Shown piece by piece: positions 7,502 to 13,412 of a stretch of 37,859 nt of DNA. The notes below the pieces were generated by a model. That model searched no databases. It saw only the letters and a program-made list of their open reading frames with translations, and was not told the DNA's origin. Position numbers and translations under genes: made by a program. Within the stretch, counting starts at the first letter, position 1. Each line of letters opens with the position of its first letter. The DNA comes from Candidatus Omnitrophota bacterium (GTDB lineage Bacteria; Omnitrophota; Gorgyraeia; JAHIPI01). The stretch spans positions 1 through 37,859 of the forward strand of contig JAHIPI010000087.1 in assembly GCA_018894435.1 (NCBI GenBank), in the 5' to 3' direction.

Positions 7502-7894
7502 TTAAGATTTTATTGTGGGGCATTCTTTGTTTAGTTTTTGCACCATCCGGTCGCACAATTGCAGCAAAAACCGGTTTTCATCATCGTTGTATATCTCTAA
7601 AATTTTTATACCAGCCTTAAGCTTGTCGCCTGCCTTATTAGCCTTTTGCTCAATACCGCTTACCCAGATTATTTCTCCTATCATTGTAAACGGTTTGCTA
7701 TTCTTTAACCCTATCACGATTTCCAGTTTGGTGCCATTTTTGATATTATCATTGTGCTGAAAAATAAGACCAAGTCCCTCAGGGCTTATATTATTACATT
7801 CCGCGGGTTCTTTACTTTTATCTTTATGCCCTATAATACGGTACGTTACACTTGCTTCTATGTTCAATCTGGCATACTTTCTTCTCTCTATCAC
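7502..7894 (-). CDS. PilZ-domain protein (c-di-GMP receptor)
   Basis: A single-domain PilZ protein of 130 residues. MIERRKYARLNI carries the RxxxR motif (RKYAR) and CNNISPEGLGLIF the NxSxxG motif, the two elements that bind intercalated c-di-GMP. The IGEIIWVSG ... AGIKILEI segment is the usual PilZ beta-barrel end. A C-terminal helix (ENRFLLQLCDRMVQKLN) follows. It lies between the STAS-PilZ gene (16-base gap) and the K+ channel gene (adjacent), so all are probably co-transcribed. The output partner is not visible; the channel is the nearest candidate by position. Confidence 0.88.
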   Translation of the reverse strand: MIERRKYARLNIEASVTYRIIGHKDKSKEPAECNNISPEGLGLIFQHNDNIKNGTKLEIVIGLKNSKPFTMIGEIIWVSGIEQKANKAGDKLKAGIKILEIYNDDENRFLLQLCDRMVQKLNKECPTIKS

Positions 7895-7910
7895 TATTAC
7901 CCCGAGTTAT

Positions 7911-8621
7911 TTAATCGTTGGTACTGCGACTGGTTATATGCCGATTTATAAAAACGACTATTTTGTCCTGAACCTTTTTCGCCATATCTTTAAAATAGAT
8001 CCCCATACCGGGATACGATTGAATCTGCAGGCTTTTGTCAGCCAGCCATATTATTATACCCTCAGCGTCAATTATTTCGCCGCTAAGGAGATTTAGCCTC
8101 AGTGCTACTTTTGTGCCTAATGGCAGGACGCTTTTTGCGTGTATAAACAATCCTTCGCCGCTTATATTCAATATTCTCCCTTGGTGCCACACCTTATTAG
8201 GATCTCCCCAAGTGCAAAACTCGGCCTCTGCCTGAATGTCCAGCCTCTTAAAGCGTCTTCGCAGTGTGGTATTATCGACAGGTGATTCATGATAGAAAGT
8301 GTTTACAGCCGACTCCTCGTCTCGATATATTTCGAATATGTTGTCAAGCCTTACCAGCTTAAAAAGCTCTTCTACGTGGAGGGGCACATTGCAGAATTTC
8401 ATCTTCCCCTTATGATTTACTACGTTTTTGTAGGCAATGGCGAGTATCGATATGCCGCTATAATCGACCATGTTTACCTTGTCGAAATTAAGAAGAATAT
8501 CCTTTTTCTTGTTCTTCATAAGCCAGCCAACGGCCTCTATGATTTCAGCGGCGTTGATATCTATTTGGCCGTCTATGTCGATTATGCTTATGTTGTTTGA
8601 CTCTCTTATTCTTATATCCAT
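7911..8621 (-). CDS. STAS-PilZ two-domain protein
   Basis: Residues 1-110 are a STAS (anti-sigma-factor antagonist) domain: ISIIDIDGQIDINAAEIIEA and the phosphorylation loop MVDYSGISILAIAYKN, with Ser55 in the position of the SpoIIAA-type serine. Residues about 120-236 are a PilZ domain: RRRFKRLDIQAEAEF gives RxxxR (R122-R126) and GRILNISGEGLFI gives NxSxxG (152-157). STAS domains take part in partner-switching with serine kinases and anti-sigma factors; PilZ binds c-di-GMP. The fusion suggests that c-di-GMP level modulates a partner switch (inference). No anti-sigma kinase is in the window. The gene is first in its run, just after the terminator at 8650-8696. Confidence 0.87.
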   Translation of the reverse strand: MDIRIRESNNISIIDIDGQIDINAAEIIEAVGWLMKNKKKDILLNFDKVNMVDYSGISILAIAYKNVVNHKGKMKFCNVPLHVEELFKLVRLDNIFEIYRDEESAVNTFYHESPVDNTTLRRRFKRLDIQAEAEFCTWGDPNKVWHQGRILNISGEGLFIHAKSVLPLGTKVALRLNLLSGEIIDAEGIIIWLADKSLQIQSYPGMGIYFKDMAKKVQDKIVVFINRHITSRSTND

Positions 8622-8649
8622 TTATTTATATGAAATATGAAAAGTTAGA

Positions 8650-8696
8650 AAAAAAGCCATACCCGCTGTGCGCACACGCAGCATATGACTTTTTTC
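8650..8696 (-). terminator. Intrinsic terminator after the 76-residue protein gene
   Basis: On the minus strand, AAAAAAGTCATA and TATGGCTTTTTTT form the base of a long hairpin, continued by GCTG/CAGC around a GC-rich loop, and end in seven Ts. It lies 28 bases after the stop at 8724. The A-tract on the other arm makes it potentially bidirectional. Confidence 0.75.
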
Positions 8697-8723
8697 AAGT
8701 AAACTTGTTGCTCTGCAAACGAC

Positions 8724-8954
8724 TTATTTTGTCGCAGATTTGGTTTCGGGATATCGGATCTGCTTCTTCATCGTATCTTCAAATTTCGTCGGAGTCTCTT
8801 TAACGCCCGGCCGTTGTGTGTCGCTTTCAGAATAATGAAAGAAATCTTTTATTGCCTGGAAGAAATATGTTTTTCCCGAGCTTGTGCCGGAGGCCGTGAT
8901 CAGTGCCCCGAATACAAATATTGCGAATATCGCTACTACCATTGCTTTTCTCAT
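8724..8954 (-). CDS. Small exported or membrane-anchored hypothetical protein
   Basis: No family is recognised. The 76-residue product begins with a hydrophobic segment (MRKAMVVAIFAIFVFGALIT) that could be a signal peptide or a single anchor, followed by a polar, charged tail (FFHYSESDTQRPGVKE ... KKQIRYPETKSATK). The reading frame is supported by a strong Shine-Dalgarno (GGGAGGGGGAAAG) before the ATG, a promoter at 9002-9030 and a terminator at 8650-8696, so it is a monocistronic gene with its own signals. The function is unknown. Confidence 0.7.
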   Translation of the reverse strand: MRKAMVVAIFAIFVFGALITASGTSSGKTYFFQAIKDFFHYSESDTQRPGVKETPTKFEDTMKKQIRYPETKSATK

Positions 8955-9001
8955 TCTTTCCCCCTCCCGCGTTTATTACAATCCGTTATACCGTAATAAG
9001 A

Positions 9002-9030
9002 AGTATATATTGTCCCGCAGCAAAAATCAA
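9002..9030 (-). promoter_or_regulatory. Sigma-70-type promoter for the 76-residue protein
   Basis: On the minus strand, -35 TTGATT (9030-9025), a 17-base spacer and -10 TATACT (9007-9002), about 50 bases before the start at 8954. Confidence 0.68.
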
Positions 9031-9070
9031 CTAAAATATAAATAAATCCTGCTTAGCGAAAAAGCGTATT

Positions 9071-9235
9071 TTACGAACCTAGCAATTCGCCCACAATGGC
9101 GCTAAGAGCCTTTCCGTCACACGAGTTTTTCAGCTTTTCCATGGCGGCCTTAAGCATTCTTAAGACAGATGTGCGTAATGCATCTTTTTGCTTCAGAGCT
9201 GCTTTTAAGTCTTCTCCTATTTGTTTGATCAGCAT
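9071..9235 (-). CDS. Short YqeY/GatB-like protein (N-terminal part only)
   Basis: This 54-residue gene reads MLIKQIGEDLKAALKQKDAL RTSVLRMLKAAMEKL and ends ...AIVGELLGS. The first 35 residues match the start of YqeY-family proteins (typically MLxxLxxDLKxAMKxKDxxRLSVLRMLKAA), which are tRNA-amidotransferase GatB C-terminal-like helical domains of about 150 residues. The rest of that family is missing, so this is either a mini-protein or a decayed remnant. GAGG sits 6 bases before the ATG, which supports translation. It lies 26 bases after the HD-GYP gene stop and would be co-transcribed with it. Confidence 0.65.
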   Translation of the reverse strand: MLIKQIGEDLKAALKQKDALRTSVLRMLKAAMEKLKNSCDGKALSAIVGELLGS

Positions 9236-9261
9236 GTCTTGCCTCGATATTATGGCTGCTT

Positions 9262-10176
9262 CTATTTTCCTTTAAAATTGGCCGCGTGAGCCTCTATATT
9301 TATCCGCAAATTGTCCGTCAGGGATAATAGGGCATCTACCACTCTTCCGTCAAACTGCTTATCTTTTTCCATATTGAAGATATCTAATATTTTTTCTCGG
9401 TTTAGAGCATTCCGGTAGGGCCTGTCCGTCGTCATCGCGTCATAGGCATCCGCCACGGCCAATATTCGGGCCTGGAGAGGGATATCCACACCCTTCTTAT
9501 GCAAGTAGCCGGTTCCATCCATGTGTTCGTGGTGGTAATAGATATATGGAATGATATTTTTTAATAGCTTAATGGGGCTTAGGATGCTGGCCCCGATAAG
9601 CGGATGCTGACGGATATGATCATACTCCTCGCGTGTAAGGGGTTCTTTTTTGCGCAGAATATCTTCGCGTATACCGAATTTTCCTATGTCATGAAGTATG
9701 CCCGCTGTCCTTATAAGGGTCTGTTCATTTTTCGGGAACCTCATTTTTTTTGCGATACGTACTGCTATTTCGGCCACGCGTGAAGAATGGCCGTATGTAT
9801 AAGGGTCCCGCGATTCCATTGCCAAGGCAAGAGTGGCTATGGTTCCGAGGTATATAGCGTTTATTTTTTCCGTTAAAGTCCCGATTATATAACCGGAAAT
9901 TATTAAAAAACATCCCCAGAGCAGCACTTTGTTCGTGATAAATTCCACATAATTATCAAAACTCATAAACGCTATTATGCTTACAAAAGCGATAGAGATT
10001 ACTGCGGTAATAACGCCGCCCTTGGCATCATAGGCATATCCGGCAAGAAGCGTTGGCAGGAAGAAAAAATTTATAAATACTTCTTTATCTTCGACAAAGT
10101 AAAATATTAAAAGGCTTGCCAGGCTGATTACGAAGAGTAATATTAGCTTATAATTTGGTTTATTCACTAAGTCCAT
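9262..10176 (-). CDS. Membrane-bound HD-GYP c-di-GMP phosphodiesterase
   Basis: About four transmembrane helices fill residues 10-102, followed by an HD-GYP domain. The metal ligands appear intact: E121 and H130 (MESRDPYTYGHSSRV), H162-D163 (LHDIGKFGI), HP at 191-192, H215-H216 and D243 (VADAYDAMTTDRPYR). The signature loop reads HHEHMDGTGYLH, so the GYP proline is leucine (L225). HD-GYP enzymes hydrolyse c-di-GMP to pGpG or GMP; here the sensor is membrane-embedded. The start at 10176 is only about 10 bases from a -10 element and lacks a clear Shine-Dalgarno, so the mRNA may be nearly leaderless. The short YqeY-like gene follows. Confidence 0.9.
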   Translation of the reverse strand: MDLVNKPNYKLILLFVISLASLLIFYFVEDKEVFINFFFLPTLLAGYAYDAKGGVITAVISIAFVSIIAFMSFDNYVEFITNKVLLWGCFLIISGYIIGTLTEKINAIYLGTIATLALAMESRDPYTYGHSSRVAEIAVRIAKKMRFPKNEQTLIRTAGILHDIGKFGIREDILRKKEPLTREEYDHIRQHPLIGASILSPIKLLKNIIPYIYYHHEHMDGTGYLHKKGVDIPLQARILAVADAYDAMTTDRPYRNALNREKILDIFNMEKDKQFDGRVVDALLSLTDNLRINIEAHAANFKGK

Positions 10177-10185
10177 ATTATGACC

Positions 10186-10191
10186 AGTATA
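10186..10191 (-). promoter_or_regulatory. Candidate -10 element for the membrane HD-GYP gene
   Basis: TATACT with an extended TGG just upstream on the minus strand; the -35 (TTACTC, 18-base spacing) is poor. It lies only about 10 bases from the ATG, implying a leader of a few bases or none. Confidence 0.5.
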
Positions 10192-10231
10192 CCATAAAAA
10201 AACAAAATTGAGTAAAGATTTTATTCAAAAT

Positions 10232-10945
10232 TTACGCGCGCCTTACTTTTAAAACTCTGACTAACCTTGAAATCAGTATGCTGATTTCGAATAATAGGTA
10301 TAAGGGGATGGCAGTGAAGAGCTGGGTAACTACATCGGGCGGCGTCAGAACGGTGGCTATGGCGAATATACCTACAATGATGTATTTTCGCTTAGCGGCG
10401 ATCTTCTCTATTGTGACAAGACCTGCGCTTGTTATAAAAACAATTATTAGGGGAAATTCGAATAATAAGCCGGATAGGATTATCACTATAAAACAAAAAT
10501 TTATGTATTTATTTATCGATATCATCGGCGTTAGGTAATCTCGGGCAAAGCTAAGAAGGAAGCGAATTACGGCAGGAAGCCCGACTATATAACCAAATAG
10601 CACTCCGGCGATAAACAAAAGAAAACTTAAAATTCCATAAATGATTATATATCTTTTTTCGATAGGCCTAAAGGCGCTCCATGTAAATGCCCATATCTGG
10701 TAAATTATATACGGAGAGGCCAAAATAATGCCGGAGACTATTGATATTTTAAGGTACGCAAGAAGGGCCTCGGTAAGCGTCAAAAAAAATACCTGTTCAA
10801 CCGGTTTTATCAAAAGGAGGAGAATTTGCTCCTTGTACAGATAAGAGAATATGCCGGCGGCGCTTATAGCGACGAGGCAGTATATTATGCGTCTTCTGAA
10901 TTCTTCAAGGTGAGTAACAAGTGAAAGGGTTTTTTCATTCATCAA
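10232..10945 (-). CDS. tatC: Sec-independent protein translocase TatC
   Basis: TatC is the polytopic receptor that recognises twin-arginine signal peptides and exports folded proteins. The N-terminus LVTHLEEFRRRIIYCLVAIS has the conserved HLxELRxR motif (here HLEEFRRR). Six hydrophobic segments follow, with the FEFPLIIVF and VLTPPDVVTQLFTAIPLYLL segments characteristic of the C-terminal half. The 237 residues match the family. tatA lies immediately upstream. A likely client in this window is the radical SAM protein at 15682-16884, which has an SRRDFLKK signal. Confidence 0.95.
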   Translation of the reverse strand: MMNEKTLSLVTHLEEFRRRIIYCLVAISAAGIFSYLYKEQILLLLIKPVEQVFFLTLTEALLAYLKISIVSGIILASPYIIYQIWAFTWSAFRPIEKRYIIIYGILSFLLFIAGVLFGYIVGLPAVIRFLLSFARDYLTPMISINKYINFCFIVIILSGLLFEFPLIIVFITSAGLVTIEKIAAKRKYIIVGIFAIATVLTPPDVVTQLFTAIPLYLLFEISILISRLVRVLKVRRA

Positions 10946-10950
10946 CTATA

Positions 10951-11127
10951 TTAATCTTTTTTTGATGGTGTTTTATCCTCTTCTTCCCCCGCCTCTTTCA
11001 TGGCCTTTTTGAATTCGTAAATAGCCTTACCGAGGGACCTGCCGATTTCAGGCAATTTTGAAGCGCCGAAAAGGATAAGGATGATAAGAAGGACTACCAC
11101 TATTTCGCCGAAACCTATATTAGCCAT
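10951..11127 (-). CDS. tatA: Sec-independent protein translocase TatA
   Basis: This 58-residue protein reads MANIGFGEIVVVLLIILILF GASKLPEIGRSLGKAIYEFK and then KAMKEAGEEEDKTPSKKD. It is the TatA/E pore-forming subunit, with one N-terminal transmembrane helix, the FG-x-SKLPEIGRSLGKA amphipathic helix and an acidic/basic tail. GGAGGC precedes the ATG at 11127. The gene ends 5 bases before tatC. Two hairpins (11136-11188) lie between def and this start and could affect its expression. Confidence 0.93.
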   Translation of the reverse strand: MANIGFGEIVVVLLIILILFGASKLPEIGRSLGKAIYEFKKAMKEAGEEEDKTPSKKD

Positions 11128-11135
11128 ACAGCCTC

Positions 11136-11188
11136 CGAATTTTTGTACGCAAAAATTCGTCCTAACCCCGCCGTGGCGGGGGTAGGAC
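11136..11188 (-). repeat. Two tandem palindromes between def and tatA
   Basis: Positions 11159-11188 form a GC-rich inverted repeat of 14-base arms (GTCCTAACCCCGCC, GT, GGCGGGGGTAGGAC on the plus strand) with one mismatch. Positions 11136-11159 form an A/T-rich inverted repeat with 10-base perfect arms and a TACG loop, ending just before the tatA Shine-Dalgarno. On the minus strand the GC hairpin comes first and is followed by GAATTTTT, so it could terminate or attenuate transcription after def. It could also be a dispersed REP-like element. Confidence 0.7.
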
Positions 11189-11195
11189 TACATTA

Positions 11196-11672
11196 CTATT
11201 TGCCGTAGCCGTTCTTTTTTAATATCCGTAGTCTTTTTATGGGGTTAATGTGGTCTATTATGAGCTTGCCTCGCAGATGGTCTATTTCATGCATAATAGC
11301 CCTTGCCAGAAGTCCGGCAGCCTCAAAACTGACTTCCCGACCGTTTTCATTAAGCGCTTTGATCTTTATCTTTTTAGGCCTTTTAACGTTTATATAGATA
11401 CCAGGCACGCTGAGACACCCTTCCTCCATCTCTTCTTTTCCATCCGCCTTAAGGACTGAGGGATTTATTAGGCGTAGAAGCCCTTTGTCTCCTATGTCGA
11501 CTACCATCAATTGCTTATTTATTCCGATTTGGGGCGCGGCCAGGCCTACACCGTGACTGGAATACATCGTTTCCGCCATATTCTCCAGTATCCCCCTCTC
11601 CTCATTTCCTACTACCAATAAAGCGGCTGAGGGTCTTTTTAATATAGGGTTAGGATATCGTAGTATTTCCAT
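11196..11672 (-). CDS. def: Peptide deformylase
   Basis: This enzyme removes the N-formyl group from nascent proteins. All three signature motifs are present: GVGLAAPQIG (41-50), EEGCLSVP with metal ligand Cys86, and HEIDHLRG with His128, Glu129 and His132. The 158 residues are typical. Its start directly abuts the panD stop, so the pair is probably co-transcribed. The gene is followed by the paired hairpins and tatA-tatC. Confidence 0.96.
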   Translation of the reverse strand: MEILRYPNPILKRPSAALLVVGNEERGILENMAETMYSSHGVGLAAPQIGINKQLMVVDIGDKGLLRLINPSVLKADGKEEMEEGCLSVPGIYINVKRPKKIKIKALNENGREVSFEAAGLLARAIMHEIDHLRGKLIIDHINPIKRLRILKKNGYGK

Positions 11673-12020
11673 TTACAGTATCCCATTATTTTTATCTACG
11701 TGAACTACTTTAGGTTTCAAATTTTTTGCTTCATCAGTATCCATAATACCGTAAGATATTATTATTACCGTATCGCCTATGGCGCCCAACCTTGCGGCAG
11801 GGCCGTATAGCGATATTAGGCCCGAACCCGACTTTTCTTCAACGCAATACGTTTCGAATCGTATCCCGTTGTTTATATTAAGGACCTGCACTTTTTCTCC
11901 TGCCAACATATCAGCGGCAGCAAGCAGATCTTTATCTATCCCTATACTGCCCTGGTAATGGAGGTCCTTTTTCGTTATATACGCCTTGTGTATCTTTCCT
12001 TTGCACATAATTCGCAGCAT
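11673..12020 (-). CDS. panD: Aspartate 1-decarboxylase
   Basis: This pyruvoyl-dependent enzyme makes beta-alanine from aspartate for pantothenate and CoA synthesis. The N-terminal [29 protein letters not shown] contains the self-processing site Gly24-Ser25, from which the pyruvoyl group is formed. The [20 protein letters not shown] and [18 protein letters not shown] segments follow the family. The 115 residues are slightly short of the usual 117-127. The start lies 66 bases after the DUF6485 stop. A hairpin (GTTAGACC ... GGTCTGAAC) spans that gap. Confidence 0.95.
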   Translation of the reverse strand: MLRIMCKGKIHKAYITKKDLHYQGSIGIDKDLLAAADMLAGEKVQVLNINNGIRFETYCVEEKSGSGLISLYGPAARLGAIGDTVIIISYGIMDTDEAKNLKPKVVHVDKNNGIL

Positions 12021-12086
12021 GGCGCTTATCTCCCCTTCTTTGCCCCGTTCAGACCTTCAGCCGATACCTAACGTGTTTTATGAGGT

Positions 12087-12293
12087 CTAACGGGACTTTG
12101 CAAGCATAAAGTTTGACGCGGATCTGTTGTATGTCGCTTCCGCCTCTTTTGTAAAAAAGCAGGCCGGTAATTCATTATTTCGTAAATGGTACTGGACACA
12201 TTCGCAGCACATGCCCTTACGCGAACACGGCTCGTAGGTACATATGCATTTCTTAAGATTGATTTCTTTATTTGGGCAATTTTTGGAGTTCAT
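12087..12293 (-). CDS. DUF6485-like small cysteine-rich protein
   Basis: The 68-residue protein has the pattern CPNKEINLKKCICTYEPCSR, KGMCCECVQYHLRNNELPAC and FF, with eight cysteines that could bind a metal or Fe-S cluster. The CxCTYxPCxRKGxCCECxxYHxxxxELPACFF pattern matches my recollection of DUF6485, common in anaerobic bacteria; the function is unknown. The C-terminal tail (ATYNRSASNFMLAKSR) is less conserved in type. It lies 18 bases after the small membrane protein gene. Confidence 0.8.
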   Translation of the reverse strand: MNSKNCPNKEINLKKCICTYEPCSRKGMCCECVQYHLRNNELPACFFTKEAEATYNRSASNFMLAKSR

Positions 12294-12311
12294 CTTCGCA
12301 TTCTAGAGCGT

Positions 12312-12512
12312 TTAATCAAGGCCGGTCAGAGGGGTAAAGAATACATAATAAATCAAAGAACCTGCTATAAGGACGATAGTAGACCATTGGCACAATTTAA
12401 GCCCCATGGCTTTATGCTCAAGGTCTTTTTTTGACAGGAAAAACATGCCAACCCCAAGCATTATGTGCGGAGCGATAATACACCCGCTAAAATACATCCA
12501 TTTTCTTTTCAT
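12312..12512 (-). CDS. Small two-TM membrane protein, unknown
   Basis: The 66-residue product has two hydrophobic stretches, YFSGCIIAPHIMLGVGMFFL and CQWSTIVLIAGSLIYYVFF, joined by a charged loop (SKKDLEHKAMGLK), so it is probably an inner-membrane hairpin. No family is recognised. It is embedded between the BamE-like gene (25-base gap) and the DUF6485-like gene (18-base gap), which supports it as a real gene in the run. Confidence 0.65.
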   Translation of the reverse strand: MKRKWMYFSGCIIAPHIMLGVGMFFLSKKDLEHKAMGLKLCQWSTIVLIAGSLIYYVFFTPLTGLD

Positions 12513-12537
12513 CCGGCCTTACGAATTTATCAAGTAT

Positions 12538-12912
12538 TTAATCTTGTTGTCTAGGGCTGTTTGATATCAAAGTAAGATGATCGCCGTCAAAGTAGAGATA
12601 TTTATTCTTAGAAAGATACCCGGCGTCTATGGAAACGGGAGTTATGCGCCTCGCTTTATATATCCATTCTTCCACTTGAGTTCCGGTTTCGTCCTGCGCT
12701 CCAAGCTTATTTATTATATCCGGCCTCCCCCACTCCTTTATGACCTCTACTTTTGTTGATCCCGTCCTGATCGACTCGGTGCCCAAGGGGTGATTCAGCA
12801 CCTTGCCCGGAACCTCAAAGGGGTTTATCTCGGCGCAGCCGACAGTAAGTACCGCCAATAAAAATAATAAAAAGGCAATATGGTATTTTTTATTTATGAA
12901 GTTCACGCTCAC
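12538..12912 (-). CDS. SmpA/BamE/OmlA-like lipoprotein
   Basis: An N-terminal hydrophobic segment ends in a lipobox-like TVGC, with Cys26 as the likely lipidated residue. The IRTGSTKVEVIKEWGRPDII segment is the BamE/OmlA turn (G-x-T-x-x-x-V-x-x-x-x-G-x-P). The EEWIYKARRI ... KNKYLYFDGDHLTLISN segment completes the small alpha/beta fold. BamE-type proteins stabilise outer-membrane complexes. The start is GTG at 12912 or, better placed for the AAAGGAG Shine-Dalgarno, GTG at 12906. It overlaps the PilZ gene end by 4 bases in the longer version. Confidence 0.78.
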   Translation of the reverse strand: MSVNFINKKYHIAFLLFLLAVLTVGCAEINPFEVPGKVLNHPLGTESIRTGSTKVEVIKEWGRPDIINKLGAQDETGTQVEEWIYKARRITPVSIDAGYLSKNKYLYFDGDHLTLISNSPRQQD

Positions 12913-13307
12913 TCCTTTGCTTTTTTGTTGCGCCCCATTATTTTAGTTTCGTTATAGATGAGGTCGCAGAGATATTTTAAAAAGGTATTCTTGTTATCCT
13001 CTTCTATCTGGGCGAACTCTACCCCCACTTCAAACGGCGCGGCATCTTCGCTGGACATCTTTCTCACCCATACAGCTTTCCCTTTTATGTGCACAGGATT
13101 ATTTGCGCCCGGGATTGTAAGGTTTAGGTCTAGCGCCGAGCCCTCATCGATCTTATGCTCGCTTATAAATCTTAATCCGTCGCACGACAGGTCTTTAGTG
13201 GCAACCCGCATCCTTGTTTGTGAAGGGTTATCTTCGACTATGTATTTTAACTCTATGGGGACTTCAAGGCGGATAAACCGCCTTCGCTCTTCAATGATCC
13301 TTTTCAT
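12909..13307 (-). CDS. PilZ-domain protein (c-di-GMP receptor)
   Basis: A PilZ domain fills this 132-residue protein. EERRRFIRLEVPIELKY holds RxxxR (RRFIR) and ATKDLSCDGLRFI holds DxSxxG. GKAVWVRK ... EVGVEFAQI follows the barrel. The ORF opens at a GTG (13316) inside the Shine-Dalgarno region; the ATG at 13307, preceded by AGAGGTGG, is the natural start. It is first after a strong promoter at 13340-13368 and heads the run down to tatC. Confidence 0.88.
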   Translation of the reverse strand: MKRIIEERRRFIRLEVPIELKYIVEDNPSQTRMRVATKDLSCDGLRFISEHKIDEGSALDLNLTIPGANNPVHIKGKAVWVRKMSSEDAAPFEVGVEFAQIEEDNKNTFLKYLCDLIYNETKIMGRNKKAKE

Positions 13308-13339
13308 AAAGACCACCTCTTTATTTTAATTGCCGTATA

Positions 13340-13368
13340 AGTATATCATACAGTACTAACGTCGTCAA
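13340..13368 (-). promoter_or_regulatory. Sigma-70-type promoter for the PilZ/BamE-like/panD-def run
   Basis: On the minus strand, -35 TTGACG (13368-13363), a 17-base spacer ending in TGA, and -10 TATACT (13345-13340), about 33 bases before the ATG at 13307. The TGATATACTT block is shared with the two promoters at 26562-26638. Confidence 0.82.
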
Positions 13369-13412
13369 GTCCATTATCTAACTTCTTACAGCATAGCGGG
13401 TTAACGAATCAT

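Noticed and set aside
12055-12110. GTTAGACC ... CGTTAGGT ... GGTCTGAAC sequences resembling integron attC sites
   Set aside because: The GTTRRRY and RYYYAAC cores are in the wrong order and partly in direct repeat, no integrase or cassette genes are present, and the hairpin starts inside the DUF6485 coding region. It is more likely a simple intergenic hairpin.
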